Source of the DNA: a candidate division FCPU426 bacterium
GTDB lineage: Bacteria; Oederibacteriota; JAAXVQ01; JAUVAV01
Assembly (NCBI GenBank): GCA_030591525.1
Contig: JAUVAV010000016.1
Location: 1 to 63,271 of the forward strand
Length of the DNA stretch: 63,271 bases
Reading direction: 5' to 3'
The position numbers and the translations under genes are program-made. The notes beneath the pieces are model-generated. The model ran no database searches. It was not told where the DNA came from and saw only the letters and a list, made by a program, of their open reading frames with translations. Of the stretch, positions 1 through 8,958 are shown one piece after another (positions within the stretch are counted from its first letter, which is position 1; every line of letters begins with the position of its first letter).

Positions 1-1
1 T

Positions 2-3000
2 GACATGAAGATGAATCAGGAGAACGGACTGCCGGAAAACATGACGGCAAAAAGCGATAATAAGACGGTGACGACGGACGTATTCAACGCGCAGAGCGGC
101 ACGCCGGAGCACTCAATCACGGACAATAATTTTGGTTTGGGCGGGGACGCAACAGTCGACACGGACATGAAAATGAACCAGGCGAACGGGTTGCCAAAAT
201 GGATGCAGGCGATAAGCGATAACAAGACCGTGACCACGGACGTATTTGACACGCAGAGCGGCACGCCGGAGCACTCGGTCTCGGACAATAATTTTGGTTT
301 GGGCGGAGACCTGACAGTTGATACGGATATGCTGATGAATCAGGAGGATGGACTGCCGGAATGGATGCAGGCGGTAAGCGATAACAAGATCGTGACCACG
401 GACGTATTCAACGCGCAGAGCGGCACGCCGGAGCACTCAATCTCGGACAACAATTTTGGTTTGGGCGGGGACGCGACCGTCAATACTGACATGAAGATGG
501 ATCAGGAGAACGGACTGCCCACGTGGATGCAGGCCCTAAGCGATAACAAGACAGTGACGACGGACATATTCAACGCGCAGAGCGGCACGCCGGAGCACTC
601 AAACACGGACAACAATTTTGGTTTGGGCGGAGACGCGACCGTCAATACGGACATGAAGATGAATCAGGATAACGGTCTGCCCACGTGGATGCAGGCCATA
701 AGCGATAACAAGACGGTTACAACGGACGTATTCAATGCGCAGAGCGGCACGCCGGAGCACTCGGTTGCGGACAATTATTTTGGTTTGGGCGGGGACCTGA
801 CCGTCAATACGAACATGGAGATGGATCAGGCGAACGGGCTGCCGGAAAAGATGACGGCAATAAGCGATAACAAGACCGTGACCACAGACGTATTCAACGC
901 GCAGAGCGGCACGCCGGAGCACTCGGTCACGGACAATAATTTTGGTTTGGGCGGAGACGCTACTGTCAATACTGACATGAAGATGAGTCAGGACAACGGG
1001 CTGCCGGAATGGATGCAGGCGGTAAGCAATAACAAGACCGTGACGACGGACGTATTCAACGCGCAGAGCGGCGCGCCGGAGCACTCGGTCACGGATAATA
1101 ATTTTAGTTTGAGCGGGGATAAGATAGTAAATACGAGTATGCGGGTAAACCCGGCAACCGGACTGTCCACCTGGACGCAGGCAATAAGCGATAACAAGAC
1201 CGTGACGACGGACGTATTCAACGCGCAGAGCGGCACGCCGGAGCACTCGGTCACGGACAACAATTTTGGTTTGAGCGGAGATAAGATAGTCAATACGGAT
1301 ATGGGGATGAATCAGGAGAACGGCCTGCCGGAAAGCATGACGGCCATAAGCATAAACAAGACCGTAATCACGAGTATGTTCAACAAACAGACCGGCACGC
1401 CGGAGTTCTCGGAAACGACGAACAACTTTGGTTTGACCGGTGACACGGACGTGGATACGACTATGCGGATGAGCCAGGAAAACGGCCTGCCGGAATGGAC
1501 ACAGGCCGTCAGCGATAACAAGACCGTGACCACGGACGTATTCAACGCGCTGACCGGCACGCCGGAACAATCAATCACAGTAAGTAATTTTGGATTGCTC
1601 GGTGCAAAAACGACCACGTCTATAAGTACCGCCAGCCAGAAACACGGAATCATCTCGCACACCTCGGCAAGTAATGCGCTTGGTACCACGGAAACTGATT
1701 ACCACAAAGATGTGGGGAATGCCTATGAATCCGTGAATACCAGCGAATACGGGTTTGCCAGCGCCAAAGTTACGACCACGGGGATTACCTCAAGCAGTAC
1801 TCACGGTATTACATCCATGACTTATGCCTCAAATGGGTTGGGTTGGAAAAAAACCAATTATGACCCGGACGTAGGTAATGCCCTCGACGGAAATGGGCAT
1901 AATAATTACGGGCAGTTAAGCTCGCGGGATTTTGACGTGGGTTTCACTTCCAGTGAGGCCACCGGAATTGTATCGCAAAGCGTGAATAAGACTGCGCTGG
2001 GAACCACTACTACGTGGTGCTATGAACAAACCGGGGCGGCTTATTACTCCGAATCAGGCTCGGCCGCCGGCGGCAGCAGTTCCGGGAATGGCGGCATAGG
2101 CGGCGGTATAACCAAGACCACGATTAAAGCCAGCGATTTTTCCGGCATAATATACTATACCTTCTCGGAAAATTACGATGGAGGCGGCAGCATGGTGGCG
2201 ACGACGGCCACGAATTACAATTCCCGCACCGGAGTTTCAAACCATGCTTTAACCAGCTACACGCTAGGCGCCACTTATGATTGGACCTATACCGACGGCA
2301 CGGAAGATCCGGTGCATACCCGGGCGAGTATAAAGTACTCGGAGTACAAGGGCATACACAACGGCAGCGGGGAAGAAACTTATGATGGCTCGACCGGAGT
2401 ATTGACCACCCAGAAATTGCTGCAGCCAGACAGCATGGATGAGCGGATAATATTTGAAAACAACGGCGATTTCGTAACTTCTGCGGTGGGAGCGCGGGAG
2501 GACGGGGAGCGTATCACATACACCTTCTTTCCCAAGAGCAATGAGATTGAAACCATGAAGAACGATAAAGGCACAACGTACTGGGGTTCGGCGGCATCCA
2601 TCCGGCACCGGGTATATACCGAAGGCGACAAGGCGTTGTTCTACGAATATACTTATTCCGGGGATACCATCGAGTCAATATACGGCCAGTCTAGAATGGA
2701 GGATGCGGGCGCGCTCATGGAACATGACAGGTATTTCAACCTGCAATGGTGGTTCGATACCCTGGACGTGAAGCATACTTACAGCGGAACCAGCTTTACC
2801 AAGGGGTCGTATTGGAATGAAGCGGATGAGAGCTTTACCGGCATGGACGGTAAATACTGGTCAGGCGAAGTGGTGTACGATAATTGGGGATTCTACTTTG
2901 AGAGCGAGATTCTCAAGGGGATAGACGCTGCCACCGGCGTGAAGGTGGACGGCACGGCCGCGAGAAATACCACGGAGATGCAGGTAACCAGCGGCGGGGG

Positions 3001-4924
3001 CAATCAGGGGGCATGGGAATTTATAAAAGACAGCATGGTTAGGCATCGAACTGCGAGAGAAACCTATACCTGGGATTCGCCGGCGGGAAAATACCAGCCG
3101 CATGGCAGTGGGAATAGATGGACTTTGGGAGCGTGCAAGTCCGAGGCCCTGCGGACCGACGAAATTACCCTGTGGGCGGATGTGATAATAGAGATCAACA
3201 GCGACCGGTCTACGACTTCCACTTTCTGGAACATACGCCACATGGCAACCCAATTCCACACTCGGACCCGGTGGGAGCCATATACCCAAAAATCAGGCAA
3301 GAAGTCGGGAAGAAGTCGTCCCTCGGCAACTTTTGATAAGGGTGATTATGATAACCCTTATTATTCGGGGTACTGCGGATTCAAAGTGCAAAAGGCCGGC
3401 TCCAAGTATATCTGCACCTCGCGCAACGAGTATGGAAATTGTACCGGAGGCTATACCAAGAAGTACTGGTATGAAATTAATTATTACAAGCAAAATGATG
3501 GATGGATATGGTGGCCCAACGGCGTGGCAGAAGGCACAAATAATTACGCTTGGAACCATGGCAGCGGTGATAGAAGTGAGGAGTTGTATGCCGATAAGTT
3601 GGAGCAGGAACTGGATGTCGAGGCCGTGGGCCCGATTGGAGCAAAAGATACCGGTGCAACTGCCAGCGCCGCCAGCGTCAGCTCGCCGGCAGTCCGTACT
3701 TCTTTCGGCAATAAGGCCCGGGGCGCCTCCCTGGCCGGCGGCAGTAGCAGTGAAGCGCAGCCGGCTAAGCAGCGCGGCATAGAAGGCACCGGGGTATCGG
3801 ATGGCGAGGGTGTCCAGGCGGCCAGCCGGGCGGAAGAGGTTCTCAAGGACGAAATAGTTGCGAAATTACAGAGTATAAAAGGCCTGGAAGACGCCTCGGA
3901 AGTTGTGCTGCTGGCGCTTTCCATGATGAGCCGTAAGGAGATTATCGCGTCACTGGAGGGTTCGGACGCCGGAATCGCCAAACTGATCGCGGCCCTGAAC
4001 GAGGCCGGGCAAGCTCTGTTTGGAGAGGAGTATGATAAGTCTTTGCCGGGACGTATACTAAATCTGGTCAGCCGGGCGGTTCAATTGGAACCGGCCAGGA
4101 TGGTCTTGCTGAGTGGGGAGAGTATTCCCGCGGATGTAAAGATGGCAGCCATAGACGCCCAGGAATTCCAGGATGCGCGTCAGATTTCGCGCGATGAGCA
4201 GGGAAGGATTATCGAAATGGTAGACCGGACCGGAGCCCGGCATACCTTTACTTACGAGACTTCCGGCGTCACCGAGACTATCACGGATGCTTGTGGCGGA
4301 ATTACAGTAAAACATAAGGATAACTCCGGCCGGCTGCTGTCAGAGGGCCGCGAGGGAGAAAACAAGACCTACAGTTATGCCCTGGACAGCCAGGGCCGGG
4401 TCAAGCAGACCACGGTGATAAAGCGCACGGCAAGAGGGACCATGGTTATGCAGTATGATAAGAGCGGACGGTTGATCTCCCAGGAAGCGGAGGGGAAGCA
4501 GAAGACCTTTGTATACCAGGGCCGGGGAGAAGCTGAGGGGGTAAGAACCACTACCTGTGATGAACAGGGAGAGGTAAAGGAACAAAAATATTTTAAGGCC
4601 GGGAGACTGGTCCAGGTTAAGCAGCAGGACGGTTCGGAGACGAAATACGAGTACCTGAAGGATGAGGCCGGAAAAGTGTTGGCTGTGACCATGCTGGTAA
4701 CGGACCGTGAGGGACAAACCACTATTCTAAAATATGACGGCAGCGGCAGGCTGATATCCGCCCTGGGCAAGCAGGCCAAGCGGTTTAAGAAGATAGCGCA
4801 GGAAAAAGGCATGGCGGAGCAGGCCTTGACATTTGAACTTGAGAAGCAGCTCTTCGGTGACCCGCGCATGGACGGCAAGCGTATCGACAAAAAGCAGCAG
4901 CTGAAAGGGCTTGAAAAGCAATGA
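2..4924 (+). CDS. Giant tandem-repeat protein with C-terminal YD/RHS-like repeats (5' partial)
   Basis: The reading frame is open at the left edge and the residues before the first visible Met fit the repeat, so the real start lies upstream. From base 5 there are ten 54-residue units (162 bp each, starting at 5, 167, 329 and so on to 1463) with no indel. Conserved pieces include NGLPEWMQAISDNKTVTTD, VFNAQSGTPEHS and NNFGLGGD. More degenerate units in the same register follow to about 2040, then a Gly/Ser-rich stretch, a long unrecognised middle region, a helical segment, and from about residue 1390 of the visible part YD/RHS-like strands (GRLISQEAEGKQKTF, YEYLKDEAGK). Such proteins are usually cell-surface or secreted. 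No toxin domain follows the YD repeats. Function unknown; an adhesin or wall-associated protein is an inference. Confidence 0.8.
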   Translation, partial: DMKMNQENGLPENMTAKSDNKTVTTDVFNAQSGTPEHSITDNNFGLGGDATVDTDMKMNQANGLPKWMQAISDNKTVTTDVFDTQSGTPEHSVSDNNFGLGGDLTVDTDMLMNQEDGLPEWMQAVSDNKIVTTDVFNAQSGTPEHSISDNNFGLGGDATVNTDMKMDQENGLPTWMQALSDNKTVTTDIFNAQSGTPEHSNTDNNFGLGGDATVNTDMKMNQDNGLPTWMQAISDNKTVTTDVFNAQSGTPEHSVADNYFGLGGDLTVNTNMEMDQANGLPEKMTAISDNKTVTTDVFNAQSGTPEHSVTDNNFGLGGDATVNTDMKMSQDNGLPEWMQAVSNNKTVTTDVFNAQSGAPEHSVTDNNFSLSGDKIVNTSMRVNPATGLSTWTQAISDNKTVTTDVFNAQSGTPEHSVTDNNFGLSGDKIVNTDMGMNQENGLPESMTAISINKTVITSMFNKQTGTPEFSETTNNFGLTGDTDVDTTMRMSQENGLPEWTQAVSDNKTVTTDVFNALTGTPEQSITVSNFGLLGAKTTTSISTASQKHGIISHTSASNALGTTETDYHKDVGNAYESVNTSEYGFASAKVTTTGITSSSTHGITSMTYASNGLGWKKTNYDPDVGNALDGNGHNNYGQLSSRDFDVGFTSSEATGIVSQSVNKTALGTTTTWCYEQTGAAYYSESGSAAGGSSSGNGGIGGGITKTTIKASDFSGIIYYTFSENYDGGGSMVATTATNYNSRTGVSNHALTSYTLGATYDWTYTDGTEDPVHTRASIKYSEYKGIHNGSGEETYDGSTGVLTTQKLLQPDSMDERIIFENNGDFVTSAVGAREDGERITYTFFPKSNEIETMKNDKGTTYWGSAASIRHRVYTEGDKALFYEYTYSGDTIESIYGQSRMEDAGALMEHDRYFNLQWWFDTLDVKHTYSGTSFTKGSYWNEADESFTGMDGKYWSGEVVYDNWGFYFESEILKGIDAATGVKVDGTAARNTTEMQVTSGGGNQGAWEFIKDSMVRHRTARETYTWDSPAGKYQPHGSGNRWTLGACKSEALRTDEITLWADVIIEINSDRSTTSTFWNIRHMATQFHTRTRWEPYTQKSGKKSGRSRPSATFDKGDYDNPYYSGYCGFKVQKAGSKYICTSRNEYGNCTGGYTKKYWYEINYYKQNDGWIWWPNGVAEGTNNYAWNHGSGDRSEELYADKLEQELDVEAVGPIGAKDTGATASAASVSSPAVRTSFGNKARGASLAGGSSSEAQPAKQRGIEGTGVSDGEGVQAASRAEEVLKDEIVAKLQSIKGLEDASEVVLLALSMMSRKEIIASLEGSDAGIAKLIAALNEAGQALFGEEYDKSLPGRILNLVSRAVQLEPARMVLLSGESIPADVKMAAIDAQEFQDARQISRDEQGRIIEMVDRTGARHTFTYETSGVTETITDACGGITVKHKDNSGRLLSEGREGENKTYSYALDSQGRVKQTTVIKRTARGTMVMQYDKSGRLISQEAEGKQKTFVYQGRGEAEGVRTTTCDEQGEVKEQKYFKAGRLVQVKQQDGSETKYEYLKDEAGKVLAVTMLVTDREGQTTILKYDGSGRLISALGKQAKRFKKIAQEKGMAEQALTFELEKQLFGDPRMDGKRIDKKQQLKGLEKQ
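5..1624 (+). repeat. Ten in-frame 162-bp tandem repeats
   Basis: Start codons of successive units recur at exactly 162-bp spacing (5, 167, 329, 491, 653, 815, 977, 1139, 1301, 1463). Units share long near-identical DNA stretches, for example around 'gcagagcggcacgccggag' and 'aattttggtttgggcgg'. Low nucleotide divergence between units indicates recent amplification or gene conversion. The array continues beyond the left edge. Confidence 0.95.
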
Positions 4925-5052
4925 TTTTATCATAAGCCGGGTAATATGTCAGTTATGGTACTAAAATCGCATTGTGATAGAGTAAACGTTGAGAATAGAA
5001 AATCGAAAATTGACCGCATTTGAATATATTATCTAAGTTTAAGGTTCAAATG

Positions 5053-5101
5053 CTTAGTAACCTATCAGTCATATTAGTACCATGACTGATAGGTTACTAA
5101 G
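5053..5101. repeat. Perfect 20-bp inverted repeat
   Basis: Arms 5053-5072 (cttagtaacctatcagtcat) and 5082-5101 are exact reverse complements around a 9-nt loop. It sits between the repeat-protein gene and a terminator-like hairpin. No T-tract follows, so it resembles a mobile palindromic repeat more than a terminator. Confidence 0.8.
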
Positions 5102-5116
5102 CCGGAGCCGACAGGG

Positions 5117-5157
5117 AAAAACCCGCCTTAGGTGTGAAAACCGGAGGCGGGTTTTTT
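5117..5157 (+). terminator. Rho-independent terminator
   Basis: Stem aaacccgcct / aggcgggttt (about 5119-5128 and 5145-5154) runs into six T's at 5152-5157. It lies 3' of the repeat-protein gene and 23 bp before the next start codon, so it separates the two units. Confidence 0.75.
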
Positions 5158-5179
5158 GCATTTATGATAATATATTACC

Positions 5180-6796
5180 ATGAAAAATATTTATTATGCT
5201 TTTAGTCTGGCATCTTTAAGTATAGTCATATTTGCATATCTGCTCTGGACCAATGCCGGATATGTCAATGACGATACCTATATTACTCTGCGTTATGCCC
5301 GTCACCTTATGGAAGGGAAAGGCCTGGTATGGAATCCAGGGGAGCCGGTAGAAGGCTATACCAGCTTTTTGACTACCCTATTGATTGCCATGCTCGGCAA
5401 ACTGGGCTGCGACTTGTTATTCGCTGCCCGCCTTATCAATCTCTCTTCATTTGTGATTCTAACCTGGTACTTGATCTATTTCTTAAAGCAACAGAATGCC
5501 CGGCATGAAAATAATGCGCTGGCCATAGTCCTGCCAATGGTTTTTGCGCTCGGTTCGCTCTCTTTTGCCGTATGGATCTGGGGCGGGTTGGAAGCGCCGT
5601 TTTTCGCGCTGGGAACAGCGGTCTGCGCCGGAACTTTTCTGGGCCTGCGGGAAGACAATTCTTCCGGTTCCTGCAAATACTGGTTAACCGGTCTGGGTTT
5701 GGGAATTTTACCGCTTATTCGTCCGGACGGACTAATCTTCACATTTATTACTTTCGGATTCGCGGCTTATCTGGCCTATCAGGCCCGTTGCCAAGGTCAA
5801 AGAAATTGGCAGCGCTGGATACATTTTAATTGGGCCATGTTGGTCCTGCCGGCTTTGCATATCGGAGGACGTTGGTGGTTTTACGGTGAGTTAATGCCTA
5901 ATACGGTAAGAGTCAAAGCGGTAGATGTTCCGCCGGGCCTGATATTTGCGGGCATCAATTATTTTATTCAATGGTGTCTGCGGCCGCCGTTTCTGCCTTT
6001 GGTGGCGATAATGGGAGCCGGTCTGGCATGGTTTAAGGGCGCCAAACGACTGCCGATTTTATACCTGAGCTTATGTATTATCACTTACGCTTTAATGGTA
6101 ATCCGGGTCGGTGGAGAATTCATGCCCCGGCATCGCTTGTTAATACCCCTGATGCCGCTCTGCGGCATTTTAAGTTTTTACGGTTTTGTACATTATTTAA
6201 AAAATGCTGAGGCGGCTAAAAAATACTTAATCATTATCTTAACATCTGCCTTGCTCGGTATGCAAATACTGGTTTCTTCCCATAAGGTTGATCCGGCAGC
6301 TTTTCTTGGCACCATTGTGGGAAAACATATAAATTGTTCCTGGCCCCCCGGCTCTGTCATCGCGCTCAATACCGCAGGTTCTACACCCTATTTTGCGCCC
6401 GACTATGTTTATATTGATATGCTGGGCCTGAATAACCGATACATTGCCCAACGCCGGGTTTCAAAAAAAAGATTAGGGGCGCAGTTTTGGCCCGGCCATG
6501 CCAAGGGCGACGGACAATATGTTTTGAATCAGCAGCCGGATTATATTATTATCGGATCAGCCGAGGGCATTCCGGTCAAGCGGATATCCTTGGATCCGGA
6601 TAAATTACTGCATTCCCATAATGCTCTGTTTTTAAGCGACCTGGAGCTGTTGGAAAATCCTGAATTCCGCCGGCAATATATCGAACAGACAGAATATATT
6701 AATGTAGAGCAGGATCCCAACCGCTTTGCTTACTTTCAAACCAGAGACGGGAGATTAAGCTTTACCTACTTTAAACGCCGCGATGCGCAGCCCTAG
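5180..6796 (+). CDS. GT-C type membrane glycosyltransferase (AftB-like)
   Basis: 538 residues, polytopic. The N-terminal membrane helix is followed by NDDTYITLRYARHL (Asp31-Asp32) and GLVWNPGEPVEGYTSFL. This paired-Asp plus 'WNPGE.VEGYT' signature is typical of polyprenyl-phosphate-sugar dependent GT-C enzymes related to AftB-type arabinofuranosyltransferases. Many hydrophobic segments follow, then a soluble C-terminal part from about residue 370. The donor would be a lipid-linked sugar used on the periplasmic side; donor and acceptor cannot be read from sequence. It overlaps the next, paralogous gene by 14 bp, suggesting an operon. Confidence 0.75.
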   Translation: MKNIYYAFSLASLSIVIFAYLLWTNAGYVNDDTYITLRYARHLMEGKGLVWNPGEPVEGYTSFLTTLLIAMLGKLGCDLLFAARLINLSSFVILTWYLIYFLKQQNARHENNALAIVLPMVFALGSLSFAVWIWGGLEAPFFALGTAVCAGTFLGLREDNSSGSCKYWLTGLGLGILPLIRPDGLIFTFITFGFAAYLAYQARCQGQRNWQRWIHFNWAMLVLPALHIGGRWWFYGELMPNTVRVKAVDVPPGLIFAGINYFIQWCLRPPFLPLVAIMGAGLAWFKGAKRLPILYLSLCIITYALMVIRVGGEFMPRHRLLIPLMPLCGILSFYGFVHYLKNAEAAKKYLIIILTSALLGMQILVSSHKVDPAAFLGTIVGKHINCSWPPGSVIALNTAGSTPYFAPDYVYIDMLGLNNRYIAQRRVSKKRLGAQFWPGHAKGDGQYVLNQQPDYIIIGSAEGIPVKRISLDPDKLLHSHNALFLSDLELLENPEFRRQYIEQTEYINVEQDPNRFAYFQTRDGRLSFTYFKRRDAQP

Positions 6797-8723
6797 CAAA
6801 ACCGGCCGGCTGATCCCGGTTATCATGCGAAAGGCTCTCAAGGCGAGGCTGGGCCGGGAATATTATGCCCCAGCGGTTGGTTTTGTTCTGGTTTTGCTGT
6901 TCAGTATCGTGGTTTTTAGAAGCGCCTGGGTATGCGATGATGCCTTTATTACTTTTCGAACTCTGGATAATTTATTCCACGGCTACGGATTGACCTGGAA
7001 CATATCAGAAAGGGTTCAGGCGTATACCCATCCTTTGTGGATGTTGCTTATAGCCGTGATCAGTTATTTTTCCCGCGATTTCTATTATACCAGTATACTT
7101 ATGGGCGCGATATTTACCCTGGCGGCACTTCTGATATTAGTGTTGAAAATATCGAAAAGTGTTAGCGCCGGTGTAATCGGGGTGTGCCTGCTGAGTTTTT
7201 CAAAAGCCTTTATTGATTATTCCACCTCCGGCCTGGAGAATTCCCTGACGTATTTAATTTTAGTGGTATTTTTCCTGATTTATTTCCTGTCCACCTGGAA
7301 TCATAAAACCCTTTTTTTACTGTCTTTAACCGCGGCGCTGGGAATTCTGAACCGCATGGATACCGCCCTGCTTTTAGTGTTTCCCCTGGCCGGGGTTATA
7401 TGGCGGGTGTGGAAAAATAGCGGATGGAAAATATTCGGTGGGGTTCTGCTGGGATTCATGCCATTGCTAATCTGGGAAATGTTTTCCCTGATGTATTATG
7501 GTTTTCTTTTTCCCAATACGGCCTACGCTAAAATCGCCACGGGAATTCCCCAGGCACATTTGATTAAGCAGTGCGGATATTATGTTTTGAACTCCCTGCG
7601 GTGGGATCCCATAACCCTTTTAGTTATAACTTTAGCCTTACTGCTGCCGTTTCTGGTTAAAGATAAAAAAACATGGCCGGTAATTCTGGGGATGCTTGCC
7701 TATATGGCGTATCTGTTTAAAATCGGGGGGGATTTCATGAGCGGGCGATTTTTAGCCGCCCCCTTTTTCTGCGCCGTGATACTGCTGGTGAGATCGTGTG
7801 GTTTTTCGGTGAAGACCGGCATAACCGCCTTGGGTATAATTATTCTGCTTGGTTGTATTTCTCCCTACAATCCCTGGAAGAGCAATGCGTGGTATAAAAA
7901 TCGCCTTTTCGATGAACACGGAATATGCGACGAACGCGGTTTCTACTATCCTTTAATGGGATGGCTGAGAGTTCCCAGCGGGCAAAATTATGCCGCATAT
8001 CCGCCGCATCCGTTTCACCTTTATATCAATCAGGGGAAGCAATACCGGAGGCAGGCGGTGCCGGTAATAATGCACAATTCGGTCGGCTTATTGGGATACC
8101 ATGCCGGTCCCCGTGTGCATGTCATAGATCAATACGCTTTGTGTGATCCGCTCTTGGCGAGGTTGCCGGCGGTTGCCGGCAACCAGCGGATAGGGCATTT
8201 TAAAAGAAAAATTCCCGGCGGCTATATGGAATCCCTTAGAACCAAAGAAAACCGTCTGACGGATAATCAATTGGCGATTTATCACAATAAACTGAAAAAT
8301 ATTACCCAGGGTAAAATATTCCGGTGGGTACGCTTAAAAGATATTATTAAAATGAACCTGGGGTATTACGAAGAGCTGATTGATAAAGCCTACTATCGCC
8401 GCCATCTGCATCCGCGCAGGTTGGCGGAAATATCCGGGCAAGATAAATATGCGGATTTTCTGAACGAAGGAAATAGGGCATATAAAACGGTGCAATACCG
8501 CCGGGCAGAAGAGCAGTGGCTTAAGGCGGTTAATCTGGAGCCGGCCCGCATGGAGGCGCGGGCCAATCTGGGAATTATGTACGAAAAAATGGGGGAATAT
8601 AATAAAGCTTTACGAGAGTATGCCTTGGCCGCAAAACAGGAGAATCCGCCGTGGGACAGTTACTATCAAGAGCTGTTAAATAATATTCATCGGGAAGAAC
8701 ATCGGGAGAAAGTTGCGCCGTAA
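6783..8723 (+). CDS. GT-C type membrane glycosyltransferase with C-terminal TPR
   Basis: 646 residues, a paralogue of the preceding gene. It has VCDDAFITFRTLDNLF (Asp52-Asp53) and LTWNISERVQAYTHPLW, then repeated hydrophobic helices to about residue 370. Unlike the first copy it ends in tetratricopeptide-like helices (about 560-635: GNRAYKTVQYRRAEEQWLKA, then LGIMYEKMGEYNKALREYAL). The start at 6783 overlaps the upstream gene; ATG 6825 is an alternative. The TPR could dock a partner protein. Substrate unknown. Confidence 0.72.
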   Translation: MRSPSKTGRLIPVIMRKALKARLGREYYAPAVGFVLVLLFSIVVFRSAWVCDDAFITFRTLDNLFHGYGLTWNISERVQAYTHPLWMLLIAVISYFSRDFYYTSILMGAIFTLAALLILVLKISKSVSAGVIGVCLLSFSKAFIDYSTSGLENSLTYLILVVFFLIYFLSTWNHKTLFLLSLTAALGILNRMDTALLLVFPLAGVIWRVWKNSGWKIFGGVLLGFMPLLIWEMFSLMYYGFLFPNTAYAKIATGIPQAHLIKQCGYYVLNSLRWDPITLLVITLALLLPFLVKDKKTWPVILGMLAYMAYLFKIGGDFMSGRFLAAPFFCAVILLVRSCGFSVKTGITALGIIILLGCISPYNPWKSNAWYKNRLFDEHGICDERGFYYPLMGWLRVPSGQNYAAYPPHPFHLYINQGKQYRRQAVPVIMHNSVGLLGYHAGPRVHVIDQYALCDPLLARLPAVAGNQRIGHFKRKIPGGYMESLRTKENRLTDNQLAIYHNKLKNITQGKIFRWVRLKDIIKMNLGYYEELIDKAYYRRHLHPRRLAEISGQDKYADFLNEGNRAYKTVQYRRAEEQWLKAVNLEPARMEARANLGIMYEKMGEYNKALREYALAAKQENPPWDSYYQELLNNIHREEHREKVAP

Positions 8724-8958
8724 AGCCTGCTTCGGCAGCTTTCCGGAAGCTTCGCTTTTGGTTTGTGGTTTTTTCAGAATAAATTTTCCGTGATATGGTA
8801 TACTTGCTAGGAGCATGAGCAATTAGTCGCTTTTAATATAAATAATTCCTCTCCCTTGAGGGGAGAGGTTAGGAGAGAGTGTTCATCCCCTTCCGTTCAA
8901 GGGAGGGGAATACTTGGATTTCGCAACAGAAAGTATATATAATCAACGAGGCGGAGCT
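8724..8958. repeat. Intergenic region with partial MITE-like repeat
   Basis: Bases 8807-8828 (ctaggagcatgagcaattag and the two bases after it) match the left end of the repeat at 39050-39204. Bases about 8901-8917 match, in reverse complement, the 'aagtattcccctccc' module inside it. The block between carries 'ctctcccttgaggggagagg', a stem-loop. The right end (gctcaggctcctag) is missing, so the copy looks truncated. The murA ribosome-binding site lies at its 3' side. Confidence 0.6.

Noticed and set aside
5-1624. CRISPR array
   Set aside because: The repeats are 162 bp, contiguous and in frame within a coding sequence; there are no spacers and no cas genes.
16-1689. Long minus-strand open frames opposite the tandem repeats
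   Set aside because: They mirror the 162-bp repeat unit and arise from its codon pattern; no ribosome site or family similarity.
5053-5157. Riboswitch upstream of the GT-C gene
   Set aside because: Explained by a palindromic repeat plus a simple terminator hairpin; no aptamer signature recognised.
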